Origin: Daphnia carinata
Taxonomy: Eukaryota; Arthropoda; Branchiopoda; Diplostraca; Daphniidae
Length of the DNA: 64,000 nucleotides
Assembly: GCF_022539665.2 (NCBI RefSeq)
Contig: NC_081337.1
Span: 7,292,679 to 7,356,678, forward strand
Direction: 5' to 3'
In this document: in pieces, positions 52,045-64,000 of the stretch
How the letters are laid out: each line of letters starts with the position of its first letter
Position numbering within the stretch: the first letter of the stretch is position 1
The notes under the pieces: generated by a model
Told to the model about the DNA's origin: nothing
The model's database searches: none
The model's input: only the letters and a program-made list of their open reading frames with translations
Translations under genes and position numbers: made by a program

Positions 52045-52842
52045 GATCGTCCGTATTATTTGTGCCGAACAGGAGGAGGGCGCACACAAATCTCTCCCTT
52101 TTTTTTTCCCCCCCACTCTTTTTTGACAGTCGAGAGGTAAACGCCCTTCCGGCTTTGGCACGAGGGTATATATATAGTACTGTGTATATTTATATTTTTG
52201 TTCTTTTTCCTCCCTTTTTTTTTTTTTTTTTTTTGCATTGAAGTCCTTTTTTTTTCGTGCGTGTGAGTGTGTTTTTTGGACTGGAAATTCCATCATCACA
52301 CGGCGTGCCGAATTGTGGGGCTACTCGGTGAGGGTTGGGGGGGGGGACTCTCATTCAAAGGCTGTCGGGTTTTTTTTTTTTGCACCGACCTGTTGTTGTT
52401 TGTCGTGTCCAGCGGTCCACTCTTGCGGATGTCCAATTCTTTTCATTGATTTCTTTTTTTCTTTTTTTTTCGTATTATTCAATTTCTTTTCTTTTTTTTT
52501 TTTTTTTTTTCGGGAATTTTCCCCCTCATTTTTTTTTTGTTGTCTGTTCTTCTTTTGTTTCCGACAGCGTTACAGCGTTGGAAAATGACTCAGCTCTTCT
52601 TCGTTTTTTTTTTTTTTACTTCCCCGCATTTTAACTGATTGTATGACCAACCGTATTCCGTCATCGCTATTAGAGTTTGATTCATCCGGTTCGGACGAGT
52701 GTACATTAAGAAAACGTTACCGTGGATTCTCTTCTTTGCTTTTTTCATCCTTTTCCTTCTTCCTATTCTTCTTCTTGTGTCTAATATATCTTCGCTTGCA
52801 GGCCCTTTTTTTTTTCTTCATCCCTTTATGCACTGCTTTATC

Positions 52843-52875
<33 letters not shown>

Positions 52876-53099
52876 TCTCTCTCTCTCTCTTTCTTTCATC
52901 ATCCCCTACTTTCTTCTGATTCTCCGTTCGACAATAAAATATGAACGGGGCGAACAAAAAGAATGAAGAAAAATAAAAAAAAATTTCCTTCAAATGACAC
53001 ACGAGACATTCCACGCGGTTCCACACACACACACAAAAAAAAAATCGTTATCAATTAAACGCATTTCTTTCTCCTCCTCCTCCCCCCCTTTCCTTCCAG

Positions 53100-53216
53100 A
53101 CCATAGGGCGTCCTCCTCGTACGTACGTAACATGAAAACCACTAGGCAGAGGCACCACCCCATCGTCCTTAACACAGTCAGGCACCTCTGCAAGAAGCAG
53201 CGTAGGAAAAACATTT
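53100..53216 (+). other. Candidate exon between pyrimidine tract and GTAAAAG
   Basis: A pyrimidine-rich acceptor (CCCCCTTTCCTTCCAG) precedes and GTAAAAG follows. The 117-base body has no homopolymers, and one frame is open across it, rich in His, Arg and Lys. No domain recognised. Confidence 0.22.
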
Positions 53217-53297
53217 GTAAAAGTTTGTTCCCCCCCCCATTTTTTTCATTTATTTTTTTTTTCGTCATCATCATCTCATCACCTTTTTTTTTTCTTC

Positions 53298-53322
53298 TCT
53301 CTCTCTCTCTCTCTCTCTCTTT
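53298..53322. repeat. (CT)n microsatellite
   Basis: CT repeat within a long pyrimidine tract on the plus strand. Confidence 0.95.
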
Positions 53323-54922
53323 CTACTTCTTCGCCTTTGGTCGGGATCAACCCGAAAGAGTAGTAGATAGGCGGGGACCAGGAGGGGGGAAAATGTGTGT
53401 GTGGGGGGGGGAGAGATGATTATATTTTACGATCATGTTCACATCCTGCTGGTGAATGACGTCACAACGTCCTTGGTCAAGGTAAGTTGGCTCCCTCACC
53501 AGCTCCCGCAGGCTTGTAAAAAAACTCTGCTTTTTTTCTTCTTCTTCTTGTTCAACTTGTTCTTTTTCTTTTCACGTTTTGTTTTGTTTTCGGCGTCGCC
53601 TTAATTCGCGTTGGTTTGAAAAAAGTAAAAAAAAATAAAATAATGCGCCCTCTTTCTTTCCGCGAGATAGCACAAATCGGGAATTCACGCTGTTGTCTAC
53701 AAACTATTATTATTGTTCTCTTATTTTCTCTACTTATCGTTGCTTTTTTTTTTCCTTCTTCTTCTTCTTCTTCGTATCCTATTTCAACCTCTTCCTTTTT
53801 CTTTTTTTTTTCCCTCCCGTCACGTTACTCTTTTTTTTTTCTTGTGTTCCCATCCCACTACGTTTCTCCCTCCTTCTCGGTGGTAGCGTTTCTCAGTCGG
53901 ATGGTAAGTTGAAAAGGTGGGCCCGCGCTTGACACGACCGTCGCTACTCATCACGAAAAATCCTCATCACGCCGATGCGCACATACACGGAGAAAAAAAC
54001 AAACAAAAACAAGCAAAAACATTGAAAAGAGAAAAAAAGGGGGGGGGGAAAACAAAAAACTAGGCGGGTACTTGTACGCCAAGCATTTGACGACCTTATA
54101 AAGGCATGGATCCTCTCTCTCTCATCGTTTTGTATGCACAGACGCATACAAATATTTTGAAAAGAAAAATCAAAACAAAAACAACAAACGCAAGCAGGGG
54201 AAGAGCGGAGGAAACGATGCGCAACAACACTCAGATGTACAGCCGCGAGTATGTCGCCCGCAAAAACTTGGACCGCGTTCAAGTGAACTCGAGCCAGCAA
54301 TTCCAGGAGTTTGTTTTGCTGCTCTTTCTTTCTTTCTTTCTTTCTTCTATGTCATTCCGCACAACCAGAGTGGCAATCATCAAGAGAGAGAAAGAAAGAC
54401 GGCGAGGGAATTAAAAATAAAAGTTCAATGTGCTCTAACAGACGAATCGAGGGAGAATGAAAGACGATGGTACACATGGCTCCCCTCCCTCTCCCCCTCC
54501 CCCCCTCGCCCTAAAGAAAGTTATTTTCTACAGTGTGGACGGTGAAGAAAGAGAAATAGAAAATGCGGCTATTCTACGAGCCGCGTGAATAACCGTGAGA
54601 GAGTCTTTAGAAGGTAGAGAGAGAGAGAGGCAACTGTGTACAGTTGCGGGACAGGTACGGAGGAAGGGCGGGGGGAGGAGGAGGAGGAGAAGGTTGGGGA
54701 TTAGTCGCGGCCTTGGACCGGTGGAGGTAAAACGGGTGAAAACAGACGTCGTCACCACCGGTCCGGGATTTTCCAGGAGAGGAAGAGCGATACAACAAAA
54801 AGTGAGCATCAGACCTTAACATTTTCGATTGGGAGAAACATCAAAAAAGGCGCAAGAAAAAAAAAAAAAAAAAAAGCAAAATGGCGTGAAAAAAAAAAAA
54901 ATGTACAAAAGAAGCGGAAGAA

Positions 54923-54953
<31 letters not shown>

Positions 54954-56018
54954 TACTCCGGTGAGGAAGCCGAACAAAGTTACAGACTACACTTTAAAAA
55001 AAAAAAAAAAAAAAAAAAAAGATAATGTTTCTGTCGTTGTGATATTTCCTTACTTTTCACATTTAATCATCGTTGCCTAATTTTGCATTTCTTTTTTTCA
55101 AACAACTTTTTTTTTTTTTTTTTTTAATTGGGAACAAAAGAAACTACCAAAACAAGCAGATTGGAATGTAATCATCTACGATAACAGGCAAGCCTTTAAG
55201 ATAATCCCCGAAAGAAAAAAAAAAAATTGGGGTTCTAGCGACTTCAACTGGAAATCGTTTAAACTCACGGCCGGACAAGTTGCGTGTGTTTGAACGACTT
55301 CACGTACCTTGGCGCGTTTTTGTAATCAACGAGAAAAAAATAAAATAAAAATTTTTTGATCGACATGAGGCACGAAGATGCCATCCCAAACAAGCCATTT
55401 AACTCGCAAGACCAACCTCGATAACCCCATTAGGCATTTATTTTTTTTTTTTTTTTTGGGGGGGGGGGGGGGGGGCTGTCGTTGTTCTCCCATTTAAATT
55501 TCATGCGCTTTTCTCCGTTTTCCCACACTCTAGAAAATTGTTGCAAGACAAGACCGGCTTGCCAACTTCTCCTACGTGACACGTGACCGCTATCGCGAGC
55601 TATACATACGCTAGCACCTACGGTTGTGTACAAGTTGCATTGTATGTCAGACATAAAGGAAAAGAAAGGGAAAAAAAAAAAAAAAAAAGGCGTTTTCTGT
55701 TAGTTTGGATCCGGCGTCAACGGCCAGCAATGCCGCCGGTCCTATCGCTAACCCTCCCATTCTTTTCTCCCCTTATTTGGGACTTGAAAATACGATGGCC
55801 GTGATGACGATCATCATCAGAAGGGGGTCCCCCTAACGGGCTTCGCCAATGAGTCTCATTAACGTGATCCAGGTATATTGCGGGGATCTGAGACGGCGCC
55901 AAGATGGATCCACATGTTTTTTGCCCATTATCTATTACATCGTACACATACTAAACAGCACCCCGCCTCTCCGTTCTACAGTTTCTTTATAGAAATTCTT
56001 GTTGTTGTTAACACTTAC

Positions 56019-56060
56019 CGGTGCAGTAAACGTGTTTTTCAACGGCGTGTTTCCGATGGG
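56019..56060 (-). other. Candidate 42-base microexon
   Basis: Minus strand: acceptor TTTTTTTTTACTACAG and donor GTAAGTGTT, both near consensus. The body is 42 bases (a multiple of 3) and reads PIGNTPLKNTFTAP in one frame. No partner exon is identified. Confidence 0.28.
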
Positions 56061-56889
56061 CTGTAGTAAAAAAAAAAGCGAAGATATTTCAGGAATGAGG
56101 AGGAGTGACGCCATTGTCGTTATCGCGACGCCCACAAGATGGCCGCGCCGCAAGAATCCCGTTTCCCGTGACGTATGGGCTCCAAATCAATCCTTCAAAC
56201 AAAAATGAAAGAAAACTGCCATTTTAAAAACGATCTATTTTTTTTTATACAAGAGTCAAATTCTAAGCGAAATTTTTCTCAAAATGAAAAATGCATAACG
56301 TTTGCGGACCGTATATAGTGCGATCGTCTCACGTGAGAAAGCTCTGTATCGTGTAACACAAGCGACGCCCCAGTCAGAGCTGCGACCGACACTGAAAATT
56401 GCGAGACAGATTTAGAAGATGAGGCATGATACAGCAGCGGGTTGCGTGATGTCTTACACGAGAGCCAACCAGTCCAGCCTCTCTGTCTACCTCCCCCACT
56501 TCTTTTTTTTTTTTTTTTTTGAAATTCTCGATGCTCATTCGTTACATTATTTCGCCCGTCCAACATCTTTTTCGTTTAATTTATTTTTTGTTCAGTGCAT
56601 GTTGCACGCTAATTAACCCATTACGACGACAATGGCATGGTAACCGGTCTCTACAAGTCATTGTGGTTCACAGAAGGAAAAAAAAAAATAAGCAGACGAG
56701 GGGTAGGAAACCCCCCCCCCCCCCAAAAAAAAAAGGCCAAACAACTGACGACGGCGCTAAAAGACGGAAAGGGCGTCATTTAAAAATAGGAGGAGTACGC
56801 ATACACGTATTTTCGAGATGATTCTTTGTCACTGTTAAAGGAAAGCTATTGCGAGTGGTACGTTGTTTAACACGTTCGATAGCGAATTT

Positions 56890-57065
56890 TTTTGGGGGGG
56901 AAGGGGGAGGGCAGGCAATTGATTTGCATTACCATGGGTCTTAAATCAATCCAAATTCAAATGAAAAACATATCGCGCTTCTGAGAGGCGAATTCGAAAA
57001 TGACGCGATAAACGTCGTATATGGCATGGGATCACATCACATGAACAGGCATTTCATCCATCAAC
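56890..57065. promoter_or_regulatory. Homopolymer-poor island with an octamer motif
   Basis: After a G-rich stretch, about 150 bases of complex sequence carry ATTTGCAT (POU octamer type, about 56,923) and several AAAT/ATCAAT motifs. It stands out against the repeat-rich surroundings. Enhancer role is a guess. Confidence 0.25.
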
Positions 57066-57169
57066 GCCACGCAAAACCAACGCAAGAAAAACAAAACAAA
57101 AAAAAAAAACAGGTTAAAAAAATACAAACATGGTAGTTCATACCTAATTTTCACTGCACTATTGTTTTA

Positions 57170-57200
<31 letters not shown>

Positions 57201-59975
57201 CTCTTTTGTTTCACAGAAAAGCCCGCAAGTTTGTATTGTCTAAAACAAAATCTTGTCCTTGAGGAACCGACGATAAAATGATCAAGAAGTCAGGGTAAGT
57301 ATGGCGGGCGATTTGAAACGATTGGACGCTACGAAAAAAAATGTATATAAAAAAAGACGGACAAATAAAATAAAAAACAAAAAAAAAAAAAAAAACGGCA
57401 ATCAGACGGGCGCGATCGTTTGACGTTCGATACTTTTCTGGCAGGCGGCCGCCAGTTTGGACAGCAGCCAAAAAAAACTTTTCACACATCGGCCATTGGA
57501 CTCTTTTTTTTTTTTTTTTTTGATTGAGAGTTGTCACTTTAATGTTTGTTTTTTTTTTTTTCCCTTGGCATTGTTCGTTGTATGCACACGCTCGGTACTT
57601 CCATGTTTCATCCTGTCCTTTTCATTCCCTTTTTTTTTTTTAGTTTTTCATTTTTCTTTTGAATCGTTCGTCCTGTAGTCACGCAAAGAGGATCCTGCGA
57701 GAGCTCGTCGCTCATTACCAAATCAAAAGCTTCGCACACACACACACGCATAACCACGCAGACACACAATTTATAAATTGCTCTTCCATCATCATTGAAA
57801 AAGCCCAAAAATTACGTAGCGATGACACTTCCCATAGTTACCGTCGCTCGATTCTTTAGAGCGAAAGCCCACTCTACTAGGAACCGCCATGTCAGCACTT
57901 TGTTGTGTCGGTCGTTTTTCGAACGATGACAACGACGTCGACAACGATTCGAAACAAAGTCGACGTTGTTTTTTTTTTTTTTTTTAAAGACCGGGGCATT
58001 TTTCTGTTATATTTAAAAAAAAAAGGGGGGGGGGGGGTTCAAAGGACTTCTACGTCCTATCCGCTTGTTTTTTTTTTTGTCTTTCTCTTTTGCTTTTCCT
58101 GAAAGGAGGGGATAGTGGGTGGGAACTCGTTCCATCATTTTTCCTCCCCTGATATCCTTATTCCTTCGCTACGTTTTTTGTTTCGTTCTTTTTGCCTCAT
58201 TCGCTACTTGATGCAGAAAAGGAAATAAAAAGTGGAGGAGGAAAAGACAAATGAAAGAAAACGGAATAATAATTTCTTTTCCTTAAAGACAAATAAAATA
58301 AATTCTGATATCAACCGAAAAGAGCTTTGACCTCGTCGGCCCCGTAGCCACAAAATCCGAGTCGGTTAAAAAAAAAAAAAAAAATAATAATAATTTCGAA
58401 CTTTTGACGCTTTCCTCTTGTTGATAATCTACAAGAAAATGGAGAAGGAAAAAAAAAAGGGGGGGGGGGGGATCATCTAACGGTGATCTCGACGCTCTCC
58501 GGTAGCTGCGGTTTGAACTCGGCACGATTTTTGAGATTCTTTCCATTTTTCATCATTTCCCTAATGCATCGCTTTTGTTTTTTGTTTTTTTTTGTTTTGC
58601 CTAGCCCCACATAGAGCTTCTCAAACAACAAAGAGGTAAACAATGAAAGCCCAAGACGAACACGTTACAGTCGTTGATGAAGCTACCATCAAAATGCATT
58701 TTTTTTTTTAACGCAGCGCTACGTTGACAATGGACACGAATAAAAACTAAAGATTCCAAAAAATAATCTTTTTTATGCGCAAACTTTAATATCCTCGCCA
58801 ACGTCGAGCATATGAAATGACAGGTGCAAGCGAAAAGTGGATACATCCTTACTTTTTGTGGGACAGCCATCAACGACGGATGTAAAAAAAAATAAAATGA
58901 TCACACACACAAAATTGAATAATATCAAAAGCAGTTAAAAAAAAAAACAAAAAACTCCTACGATGTAGAAAACATTAAAGAGAAAAGGTGAAACAGACAG
59001 AAACCCTCGACGAACAAAAGAGAGCTCCAGAAGCCATTGCAGAAGGAGCCCTAAATCTACGACGCCCATCACTATAATGCGCGCATACCATCTCACAGAG
59101 AGGCTCAATTATTCAACATCGGCTCGTTGAGGGGAGGGAGGGCGCGACATTTTTTTTTCTTCTTGTGGGGACTCTTGAGTTGTTGTCTTACTATCCTTTC
59201 TATTTTTTTTTTTTTTTTTTTTTTAAACGAACCCATAGAGGCACTGACGTGTATGGAGGGAAACGAAAAAAAAAAAAAAAAAAAAGGGAGAAGGTTGGTA
59301 TAATAAAACCAATATTTGATCAGAATAAACAAATAAACGCAGCATGCCGGGAGAGTGTGAAGCGAAAGACAAAGAGACACTCGCGAGAGATGGGAGGTGT
59401 GTGCACGCACCCACGTCAACGGAAGTGACCATTTACGGTAGACAAGAGAAAGAGTGGGACTCGAGTCAAGATGGACGCGCAACGCACACAGCGGGGACAC
59501 ACAAATAATATACGATATGAATAGAAGACGAGGGAAAGATGACGGTTCAAACTCGGGAACGAAAAAAGGTCGGTTTATTATTATTATTTTTTTTTTGGTG
59601 CGAGTGTTGGCTTTCAATTCGATAGTTTCTGCTATTTGATTTCTTGTTTATTTATTTTCTTCATTTAATTCGTTGCCATTTTTGGGGAGCAGATTTAGCG
59701 ACCACGTCCGACGTGAAAAGGTGGGCCGCACCTTTCGTTCTCGCGTTGCAGTGCAACTATTTGATAGTTCCGCATCGACGATCATGTGAACACGTGAAGC
59801 GGGTTTCTTTTTTTTTTTTTTTTTTTTGGTGGAGGGGTTATTTACATTTTCTTCTGCCATAGCATTTTCTTTTGTCTCTTTTTATCTGTTTCTCTTATTT
59901 CTCTTTTTGTCGTTGAGGGTTTTCTTTTGACTTGTCGCTCTCCCAGCCCTCCTTTTTTCTTTTTACTGTTACAAG

Positions 59976-60596
59976 CGTTGCGGGTCGTTAGTCACCTTCT
60001 TCAGTCACCAACGCTAGCAACGCTAGAAACGCACGAAGTAAGGTTTCCTTTGTGTCCCTTTTTTTTTTCTTTTTCTTCATTTTCATTCTATTGCTTCTTC
60101 CTTTTTTTTTTTTTTTTTTACTTGGAACACGTTTGAGTTAACGATTCTATTATATTCGCTGTGGGATATTCGGGGCTTTTTGATGTCCCACCCCTCTCCC
60201 ACCCCCCCACAAAAAAGTTCATTTCCACCCACTCTACTGTCTGGCGAGGGCTTCAGTGGCAACCGGAACGAGTCAGTCGGGAAAGAGAGAGTTATCGACG
60301 CATAGATATAGGTACTAGTGAATATATGGCCCTCATCTTGTGGGTATCCGCACGGTCGTAAGTCTCTCTCTCTTTCTCTTACATTCTATGTGTGCCCATA
60401 CGGGCACCTCCGGGAAAGAGTAAGAGGAGCGAGAGAGAGAGAAAAAAAGAAAAAAAAAAAAAAAAAAGCCAGCCTTTATAGACACTTTTTTTTTTTTTTT
60501 TATGATTTCCTCTTTTTTTTTTCGGCTTCTTGCAACTTCTTTCTCATCTCTTTTGTAGTGTCCATCCCATCCAGGCGTTGCGCACAGTAGCCATTC
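59976..60596 (+). other. Cluster of three exon-like segments
   Basis: Segments 59,976-60,037, 60,319-60,357 and 60,559-60,596 each lie between an AG acceptor and a near-consensus donor (GTAAGG, GTAAGT, GTAAGT). The first and third have pyrimidine-rich acceptors. The first reads LRVVSHLLQSPTLATLETHE in an open frame. The middle one has a weaker acceptor. They could be non-coding leader exons. Confidence 0.22.
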
Positions 60597-61229
60597 GTAA
60601 GTCTATATATACATATATTTATATACTGGATATTACGCGAAAAAAAAAAAAAGAAAAGAGAATCTGTTTTCTATATGCGCATGTTAAAGTCTCCGGATAT
60701 GCGCAAGAGAAAAATAATGAAATCCAGAAAGAAAAAAAAAAAAAAGAAAAACCAACAACGGGGTTCGATCGAAGAGAGTACGCGGAGTGCTCAGGTCTCC
60801 GGGGTTTGAGGCCAGACTTAATGGATAGGATTATGCGGGTTAAATATATAGGTTCGTTCATGTGCAACAAAAAAAAAATAAATAAAATCGTCTGGAGCTG
60901 CCCCGGAACGGGGACTGGTTGGACGGAAGAGGAAAAGTGGGGAATAAAAAAGGCAATAATAAAAAATATGGAATAAAATAAAAACACGAGGAATAAAGGG
61001 AGAGAAAAAGAAAAATTTATGCTAGCTTGTCAATCAATAATTCATACACGCATAAGGACTGCCAAGTCGGAAAAGGCAGTTGGTGGTGGCAGACACACAG
61101 GATGGGGATTATCATCATGCGAGACACCCACACAGTGGTATCAATTCATGGACAAAAAAAATAAGGGCGGAAGAGCGGCCATGTTTAGAATTATGTCAAC
61201 CGCTATTTAAAAAAAAAATCGTTAAAAAA

Positions 61230-61480
61230 ACATGGAGATGGAAATGCAAACAAAATTGCCTTATCCGACTAGCGCAGCCGAAGGGTAATCGGCGGATTAA
61301 TGGCCTGGTCAATGAAATTACGGACCGTATTCACGGAGAAACATCAAATCTTCTTAACCTATTTAGCTCCTTCCGGTGAAGAATTTTTAATGATAGAATT
61401 GCTCTTAAGGGACCAAAACAATTAAAACCGTGAATGCGACTTTAAAAGAGCAATTTAAGGCGCGGGAATTTTCAAATGAT
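61230..61480. promoter_or_regulatory. Homopolymer-poor island with homeodomain-type sites
   Basis: About 250 bases of complex sequence with ATGCAAA, GGATTAATGG, TTAATGATAGAATTG and ATGATT, resembling a cluster of POU/homeodomain sites. It is flanked by A-runs. It is the best candidate enhancer in the right half; no functional evidence. Confidence 0.28.
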
Positions 61481-62213
61481 TAAAAAAAAAAAGTAACAAA
61501 AAAAAATGCCGATCCAGTCGGCCATGGCGCAACGTACACGATGTCAAACGTGCCAGCGCACGACGGAACGTTCATTTGGAAGTTACGCGCCAACGATTTG
61601 AATGTTTTTTATTGATGCCGAAGAGAACAACGAGGCGGCGATCAAAGAAGATAAGTCAAGGTAAAAAAAAAAAAAAAAACTAAAGAAAAAAAAAAATACT
61701 CCAAAAAAACTAGAAATAAAATCCGTGACCTGACTGTCGACGGGTTGTCAGTTTGCCATCGTTGCCCATCGAGTCGAGGAGTTGGTCGGTTGCGCTCTAA
61801 TGAGCTAGCGGACTAAATCACCGAACCAGGAAATACTTAATGATCGATTTCATCAGGTGGCCCAGGTAAAAACCAAAAAAAAAAACAATAGCCGGAAACG
61901 ATATGCTTAACAATTCAGCATCAGATACGATAAAGAATGATAATGACAAGGAATAAAAGAACAGGTGCCCGGTTAAGTTTCGAATCGACAACATCTCTCT
62001 CCCCCCCCCCCAATAAAGAAACACATTCACCTCATTCTCTACCGTTCGTCACCTCTTTCTCCAATCGCCGACTCCAATCTTTTTAAACACGTTTCGAATT
62101 TGTCACCGAATTATTCTCGTTTTTGTGTGTGTCTGTGTGTGTGTGCCTACTTCCATCTTTGCTCAATCCATGCATTAACTCAAAAACAACTTTCTCTTCG
62201 ACCACACCAACAG

Positions 62214-62234
62214 TGGGCCTGACAGCCAATGCAG
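62214..62234 (+). other. Candidate 21-base microexon
   Basis: Plus strand: acceptor TTCTCTTCGACCACACCAACAG, donor GTAGGC. The body is 21 bases and encodes GLTANA or GPDSQC depending on phase. In-frame microexons of this size are typical of neural genes, but chance cannot be excluded. Confidence 0.2.
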
Positions 62235-63636
62235 GTAGGCTCATTATCCAAATCCATCATTCAATATCAGAGAAAGACAGCGGAAATATTCAATGATAAG
62301 TTTTGTTGGCGCTGAAATGTTTTTCCTTCTCAAAACCAGCAAACGAATTCTCTGTAAAAATGACTCCGGGGTTAAGATAAGGCTTCGTTACTTACGCCAT
62401 AAAAAAAAACGAAAAAAAAAAGAAAAAAAAAAGATGATAGATGGCGAGAAAAAAAAAGAAACAGAGAAAAAGGTTGAAGGGCGTTCTAAAGCTTAAAGCT
62501 TAAGGTTTCCTTTTCATTCGTCTATAGCTCTAGGTATTTAATACACACGTATAAACAGATACTTAAGAGCCTATGCCCCCACACAGTCACGACCACGAAG
62601 CCAAGAATGTCGTTTCCTCCCCCCCCCCACCCCCTACAGGCCTAGTATTTCATCCCGATTCACTGAAATGAATACGCAATGAAATGCTTCGCATTAGACA
62701 GTATCTGATCATTTCCACGTTCAAGTTATCCCGAGTGTTCTGCCCTCGCTAATGTTGCCCTTCCAGTTCGAATTGGTATGGCTTCCCTATCGATATTCGG
62801 CGTTTCAAAATAATGACAATGAACGAAACAAAGGGAAAGAGAAAGAGCTACAAAGATTTCCTTCTTTTAAAAGCTACGGGTACACAGAAAAAAATGCCAT
62901 ACTGATATTGTCAGCGGCCATTTTCTACGCCAGCTCTTACATAGCAACAAATCCATTGTCAGTTTTTGTTCGACAAAAACATGGGGGACAATGAAACTTT
63001 CAGAAAAATGAAATAAGAACAGGATGGTAACTAACCTGTGCATTGACTTCCGAAAACTCGAGTCGACCACGTTGAGCAGAGCTGGAAACTGCAAGGCGCT
63101 TTCACTGGGTGATCAGGACAGATGACTCGATAGCGTCTACGTTAACACACAACACTTTAAATGTATAATTCCATCACCACAAGTCTATGAAAACGAAGGC
63201 GTGTAATATCAGGGCAGGATAAGACGAATGAGTGGCAACGAGAAACGCAACAAAGGATGTCAGGAATGATAGGAATCGAAGGTACAGGGAGGCCACGAGA
63301 ATGGCAGTCCAACAAAAGACGAGAGGTGTAGACTGTCGAAAAGCCAACCAAAGACTGCGGGCTTAGCAACTACACCGACGTTGCTTTAAACCCTCGGCCC
63401 CATTACACACACACATGGAGGCAATGGTTCGCGCGCGCGCACACGGACACGTAGACGCACAACCTCGGCGTTGTCGTTGATATAAAATTACACTTGCACT
63501 GGCTAACAGAACGAAACAAAAAAAAAAATGCCAGTGGCAAGGACGAGAAAGAAGGGAGGAAGAGCCAGAAATAAAAATGTAATTATATTTAATTTGATTT
63601 TGGAAATGAAAGTGACATTAAGAGAAATCGAAAAAG

Positions 63637-63897
63637 ATGGGAGCTCTGCACGTGGCGGGAACGTGTTTGTGCCGCTGCTATGTTTGCATTGTTTTGCTTT
63701 TTCTAACCCCTTCCCTCTCGATTGCTGAAAACAAAATGGTTTCCTTCCATACATTGGCTGTGAAACAAAAATTACAGCGGCACAAAGGACAAAACATTTC
63801 CCGCCATTTGTGTAAGGGTTCCATATTTACGGATACAGGGTATCCTTTGCTAATGTGTTTTCGACTTCTTTCGCCATTTTTGAAGACATGCTTTTAG
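63637..63897 (+). other. Open frame with a signal-peptide-like start
   Basis: 86 codons starting MGALHVAGTCLCRCYVCIVL, with a hydrophobic core and a plausible cleavage site before AENK. The rest is unremarkable. No promoter or homology; the frame may be chance. Confidence 0.15.
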
Positions 63898-64000
63898 AGT
63901 TTGGTGCATTACTTGTATATTGTTATTTGGAATTGTTACCTGTTACCTGGTCGTTGGCTGGTAGACGTAAATCGTGTCTGTCAGATTCGTTTTTGTTCAC

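Larger units (their letters stand above)
35000..64000. other. 29-kb microsatellite-saturated, gene-poor domain
   Basis: No protein domain is recognisable in any of the six frames. Homopolymer runs of 9 or more bases occur about every 100-150 bases, joined by CA, GA, CT and GT tracts and by G or C runs of up to 32. Nearly all open frames are poly-Lys, poly-Phe or repeat shadows. The sequence between runs is less AT-rich than in the left 35 kb. This could be a very long intron or the regulatory domain of a developmental gene whose exons lie beyond the right edge, or simply a gene desert. Individual tracts and candidate elements are listed separately. Confidence 0.7.

Overview
The window is arthropod nuclear DNA, most probably from a small-genome crustacean such as Daphnia. 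Genes are split by many introns of about 60-70 bp with GT-AG ends. An NPLP1-type neuropeptide precursor and a BTB/zinc-finger factor of the lola/tramtrack type point to Arthropoda; the genus is inferred from intron size and repeat style. No prokaryotic, viral or organellar gene was seen.

Bases 1-35,000 are gene-dense. In order they hold: the 3' end of a GMAP-210/TRIP11 golgin (+); a two-ORF locus with a 69-residue LYR microprotein of the MIEF1-MP (L0R8F8) type five bases ahead of an MTRFR/C12orf65 mitoribosome-rescue factor (+); GABARAP/Atg8a (+); an ankyrin-repeat protein (-); a TATA-driven gene for an unrecognised 437-residue protein with a possible Cys-His-Asp arrangement (+); a TATA-driven NPLP1-like precursor (+); the splicing regulator transformer-2 (-); a locally duplicated locus with a 31-bp minisatellite and small membrane-protein ORFs (-); P5C dehydrogenase/ALDH4A1 (+); a BTB-C2H2 transcription factor (-); and ceramide synthase (-). 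A family of non-autonomous repeats lies between several genes (3.8-4.2, 11.9-12.4, 22.9-23.2 and 26.4-28.8 kb). For seven multi-exon genes the coding exons were joined by hand, and the lengths sum to whole codons with open frames.

From about 35.0 kb to the end (29 kb) the character changes. No recognisable protein domain remains. The DNA is saturated with homopolymer runs, (CA)n, (GA)n and (CT)n tracts, long G or C runs and a recurrent compound run of A (or T) next to G. Most open frames there are low-complexity. A few homopolymer-poor islands and short segments with good splice signals are noted as candidate regulatory modules or exons of a gene that would lie mostly outside the window.

The observation most worth following is the LYR/MTRFR pair. 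Both human counterparts act on the mitochondrial large ribosomal subunit, and here they appear to share one bicistronic mRNA.
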